From positions 1 to 50,823 of the forward strand of contig SVHK01000008.1 of assembly GCA_015055865.1 (NCBI GenBank): a stretch of 50,823 nucleotides of DNA. Reading direction: 5' to 3'. This document shows positions 48,325 to 50,823 of the stretch, piece by piece; the first letter of the stretch is position 1, and each line of letters opens with the position of its first letter. The position numbers were made by a program, and so were the translations under genes. Source of the DNA: Clostridiales bacterium (GTDB lineage: Bacteria > Bacillota > Clostridia > Christensenellales > Borkfalkiaceae). The notes under the pieces are model-generated. The model saw only the letters and a program-made list of their open reading frames with translations. It had not been told where the DNA came from and made no database searches.

Positions 48325-50205
48325 TTATAATTTTTCTTCGCGCATTTTTTTATGTTTTTCGATATGCGCGATAAATTTCTTTTTAATTTCGTCTTGTTTT
48401 TTGCTAACCTTAAACTCCGCGGACAACAAGAACCGCGTATGTTCGCTTATATGCAAGTCGTGGTCGTCGTAACAATCGGGCTCTATTTCTTCCGTTTTTA
48501 AAGCAAGGTTTTCCTCTCCCGCCTTTGCGATATGCAAGGAAGAAATATCTTTCGAATTTTCGTAAGAGCCAAACCCGAACGCTTCCAAAATCCTATTTTT
48601 GTTCTCTTTCGTTACCTTCCCGTCGTCGTCAAAGAGCAATCCCGCCTCAAAAAGTTTCAACAAAATCTCCCGTTTATCGTAAGAATTGTCCTTCTCTTCG
48701 CACTCAAAAGCAATATCTTTCCCAACGACTTCCGACGCGTTGAAATAATACACCTGCGTTCGCTTATTTTCGCCCGTCAACGTCATCAATCTCGCGTTGC
48801 CTGCGAACTGCCGATACAACCTTAAAACGTGCTTACCAATCTCCTTAAGCGCCGAATCAAAACTCTCAATCGTCGTGGCTAATCTAGAATCGTCTTGAGA
48901 AATCAAAAGTTGCAACCCCGTCGCGCTGGTAACCCTTGCAGGCGTCGAATTTTGCGACAAATCGCTCACCCCGCTCACGAGCGAAAATTCCTTTTCCAAC
49001 CACTCTTCTTCCCTTGCAAACTCCGCAGGAAACCCACCGCAATCCAACAATTCAGGCGCTTTCGCCCCCTGTCGGTAAACCAAAACTTTACCGGGCATCA
49101 AACCTTCTTCGGTAAGCTCGTCGGTATCCACCGAACCGTCCTCCACGGCAAGCACGCCCATTGAAATACGGTTTAAAAACTCGTGTTTTCTGTTTCTCAC
49201 GGCATTATACGCCCTTTGCACGGGAATTAGTCTATCGACGATACTCGTCCCGAAGAAAGACGCAGGCAATCGGACGCAATCTTGCTTAACGAACGGCAAC
49301 CCCCGTTCTTCCCTATCCGCGTTAAGATAGGGCAACGGTCCCGAATAAAGCAATTCACCGCCGGCAACGATTTCAAGCTTCCCGTCTTTAAACTTTTCCG
49401 TTGGCAAGGTATATTTTTCAATCAAAATCTCCGCGTTGGAAAAAACCGTTTTAGAAAAACCTTTTCCCATCGCGCCCTTACCGGCAGACGGCTCGGAATA
49501 CCCGCAAACGGCGTGATTTTCAAGTTCTTTCCCCACCAAAGCAACGCCAAACTTCTCGTAGATATAATCGACGGAAACGGCTTGCGCGTGAATAAGGCTT
49601 TGTAAATCTTCTAATCCTTCCGCGCTCAACTTATCGGGAAAAATCTCAAACGGTGGCGCGACTGTAATCTCTACTTCCCCCTCATACACGGGTTCGCCCT
49701 TTTCATCGACGGCTACCTGCCTACCCCCTTTCTCGTTCCAAACGACTTTATAAAAAGCCGAACCGCACGTTTCCGCCCAAACCGTACCGCGTTCTAAAAT
49801 TTTACTAAGCTCCAAACGTTCGGCCGTATATTTCAAAATCCCGGTAGCAAGTTTCGCCATTTTTAAATCGCCGTCCTCATCGGAAAAAGCTTTAACCTTT
49901 AAATCGGGCTGTCTTTTCATCAACTTTGCGACCCTTGCCTCTACGAGAGGCGCAATATGATTAAACGTTCTTTTCGCCTGCCAAAAAAACTGTTTATCTT
50001 CCTCCACCAAATCCCCAAACGGCGAAACGTCGCAGTACTGATTTCCGCTTAAAAAATTCATATTCAATCTCCAAGCGTTTTCCAATCTCCGTCTTTCTTC
50101 TCGACGCGTTTCGAAATCGAGCGTAATCGCTTCTGCAATTTTCTTTTTTCGCTCGCTCTCTTGCCTTTGTTTTTCTCTTTCTAAGCCAACTTTGTCAAAC
50201 CCCAT
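48325..50205 (-). CDS. Phage portal protein (P22-like)
   Basis: A 626-residue protein. It has the long N-terminal helical part (TRREERRRLENAWRLNMNFL), then ITVAPPFEIFPDK, and the crown-stem region with LPASFFGTSIVDRLIPVQRAYN and a long helix RNRKHEFLNR. ATSATGLQLLISQDDSR is typical of portal wing helices in P22- and T7-like groups. It ends in a charged helix (KKQDEIKKKFIAHIEKHKK). GAGGAG lies before the start. It lies between the small coiled-coil gene and the scaffold gene. Confidence 0.85.
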   Translation of the reverse strand: MGFDKVGLEREKQRQESERKKKIAEAITLDFETRREERRRLENAWRLNMNFLSGNQYCDVSPFGDLVEEDKQFFWQAKRTFNHIAPLVEARVAKLMKRQPDLKVKAFSDEDGDLKMAKLATGILKYTAERLELSKILERGTVWAETCGSAFYKVVWNEKGGRQVAVDEKGEPVYEGEVEITVAPPFEIFPDKLSAEGLEDLQSLIHAQAVSVDYIYEKFGVALVGKELENHAVCGYSEPSAGKGAMGKGFSKTVFSNAEILIEKYTLPTEKFKDGKLEIVAGGELLYSGPLPYLNADREERGLPFVKQDCVRLPASFFGTSIVDRLIPVQRAYNAVRNRKHEFLNRISMGVLAVEDGSVDTDELTEEGLMPGKVLVYRQGAKAPELLDCGGFPAEFAREEEWLEKEFSLVSGVSDLSQNSTPARVTSATGLQLLISQDDSRLATTIESFDSALKEIGKHVLRLYRQFAGNARLMTLTGENKRTQVYYFNASEVVGKDIAFECEEKDNSYDKREILLKLFEAGLLFDDDGKVTKENKNRILEAFGFGSYENSKDISSLHIAKAGEENLALKTEEIEPDCYDDHDLHISEHTRFLLSAEFKVSKKQDEIKKKFIAHIEKHKKMREEKL

Positions 50206-50223
50206 TTACAGCTCCTCTTTTTA

Positions 50224-50508
50224 TTATTCTTTTTTTTCGGCTAACTCTTTTAACAACCTTTCTTTCTCGGCTAAAAGCTCCTCGTCGGAAAGTTTCGTCA
50301 AATCCGTCTCCTGTCCCGCGAGTAAAATTTGCACGGCTTTCAAATCGGGTGGCACGTCCTTTTTCGTTTCCTTTCGTTTGAGCAACTTCATTTCCCCGTC
50401 AACTTCCGCGTACTCCTCCGTTACTTCCTCCACGGAATACCCCGTCGCCACTTTCATCAACGCCTCGCCGAGCGTATTTTGTTTTTTCTTTTTTGCGCGC
50501 TTATTCAA
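50224..50508 (-). CDS. Small phage protein with TerS-like tail
   Basis: A 94-residue charged protein using TTG as start, set by AGGAGG six bases upstream. The middle has an acidic beta hairpin (VTEEYAEVDGEMKLLKRKE) followed by KKDVPPDLKAV. VPPD-type segments occur near the C-terminus of some small terminases, and the end is a coiled coil (LSDEELLAEKERLLKELAEKK). It lies between TerL and portal. A TerS-like or packaging-accessory role is only a suggestion. Confidence 0.5.
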   Translation of the reverse strand: MNKRAKKKKQNTLGEALMKVATGYSVEEVTEEYAEVDGEMKLLKRKETKKDVPPDLKAVQILLAGQETDLTKLSDEELLAEKERLLKELAEKKE

Positions 50509-50520
50509 AACGTCCTCCTT

Positions 50521-50823
50521 TTAAAACTGCTTATACCTTCCTGCCTTTAATCCCCGAATCCGTTTTTCCTTATCAACTTGAATCACGGTTTTCTCCTCGA
50601 CGGGCGCGCTCTTTTTCGGTCTACTCATCAAATAATATCGTAGCGCGTCCAAACAATGATCGTCCACTTTTTTCGGCGTATCCCCACTCCCCCAAAAATA
50701 CCCTTTCAGCTCACGGATAAGATTGACGCAATCGGAAAAGATATACAAATTCGGCAACCCGTTTTTCGTATTCAAATAACTCTTAACTCGAGCAATCCCC
50801 GAAAACAAATCCTTTTCAACGTC
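50521..50823 (-). CDS. Terminase large subunit, C-terminal part (runs off window)
   Basis: The frame is open to the window edge. The visible part reads LYIFSDCVNLIRELKGYFWG and DDHCLDALRYYLMSRP, which is the final part of the RNase H-like nuclease of TerL; D in DHCLDALRYY is the usual third metal ligand. The end is a basic tail. The ATPase domain should lie beyond the window. TerL packs DNA into the head through the portal encoded next. Confidence 0.85.
   Translation of the reverse strand, partial: DVEKDLFSGIARVKSYLNTKNGLPNLYIFSDCVNLIRELKGYFWGSGDTPKKVDDHCLDALRYYLMSRPKKSAPVEEKTVIQVDKEKRIRGLKAGRYKQF

Overview
The window looks like a chromosomal segment of an uncultured low-to-moderate GC Firmicutes (Clostridia, gut type). 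The evidence is strong AGGAGG-type ribosome binding sites, TTGACA-17-TATAAT promoters, U-tailed hairpin terminators, a clade II (fused) PurL, a YerC/TrpR-like regulator, an SF1 DUF4011 helicase and a CpsB/YwqE-type PHP phosphatase. The exact lineage cannot be fixed from sequence reading alone. Almost every gene is on the minus strand; the only plus-strand genes are a truncated membrane pyrophosphatase and an integrase remnant.

Layout. 0-0.7 kb: 5' part of a lipoprotein gene, its promoter, five helically phased copies of a 12-mer, two terminators and tRNA-Pro(CGG). 0.7-2.4 kb: a membrane pyrophosphatase that lacks its last catalytic region. 2.6-10.8 kb: a cytoplasmic sugar-use cluster (GH94 phosphorylase, ADP-ribosylglycohydrolase-fold protein, one sugar ABC permease, GH20 hexosaminidase, AraC regulator) with a fragment of a Gfo/Idh/MocA oxidoreductase. 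This stretch lies between tRNA-Pro and tRNA-Glu, and a dead tyrosine integrase faces tRNA-Glu, so it reads like an eroded island. 11.4-15.0 kb: tRNA-Glu(CTC), an EamA transporter, a DUF1858 protein, an ArsB-like transporter and a CpsB-type phosphatase. 15.1-25.2 kb: the purine operon purE-F-M-N-(two membrane proteins)-D-L, preceded by a leader with a 44-codon ORF and a terminator-like hairpin. 25.3-27.9 kb: a YerC-like regulator and an amino-acid ABC transporter. 28.1-35.7 kb: comEC lacking its metallo-beta-lactamase domain, overlapping a giant DUF4011 helicase-nuclease, and an XRE regulator. 35.8-42.8 kb: a four-gene ABC exporter operon. 42.9-43.9 kb: an RluA pseudouridine synthase. 43.9-50.8 kb: phage head genes (TerL, TerS-like, portal, scaffold, capsid, two neck-like proteins and one unknown), cut by the window end.

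The most notable observations are these. (1) The amino-acid binding protein at 27.1-27.9 kb appears circularly permuted: the usual C-terminal half comes first, then a linker, then the usual N-terminal half, with both ligand-binding residues kept. (2) PurF has no catalytic N-terminal cysteine and has further changes in its glutaminase site, with an in-frame stop just upstream, so it should be ammonia-dependent. (3) An ABC ATPase is fused to a YwaF/TMEM164-like membrane domain that keeps a Cys280/His337 pair, in an operon with an ABC-2 permease and a large surface protein. (4) The DUF4011 helicase-nuclease, a candidate phage-defence protein, has a perfect 10-1-10 palindrome at its transcription start and is translationally coupled to the nuclease-less ComEC. 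(5) The XRE gene has two ATTCC-N6-GGAAT operators, one inside a divergent consensus promoter that would make only a RNA of about 75 nt.

Working together: the pur operon covers many steps from PRPP to AIR/CAIR (purC, purB, purK and purH are not here). The sugar cluster should phosphorolyse and hydrolyse imported amino-sugar or glucan oligosaccharides in the cytoplasm, but it lacks the rest of its transporter. The exporter operon probably delivers or installs something at the cell surface, with its own surface protein.
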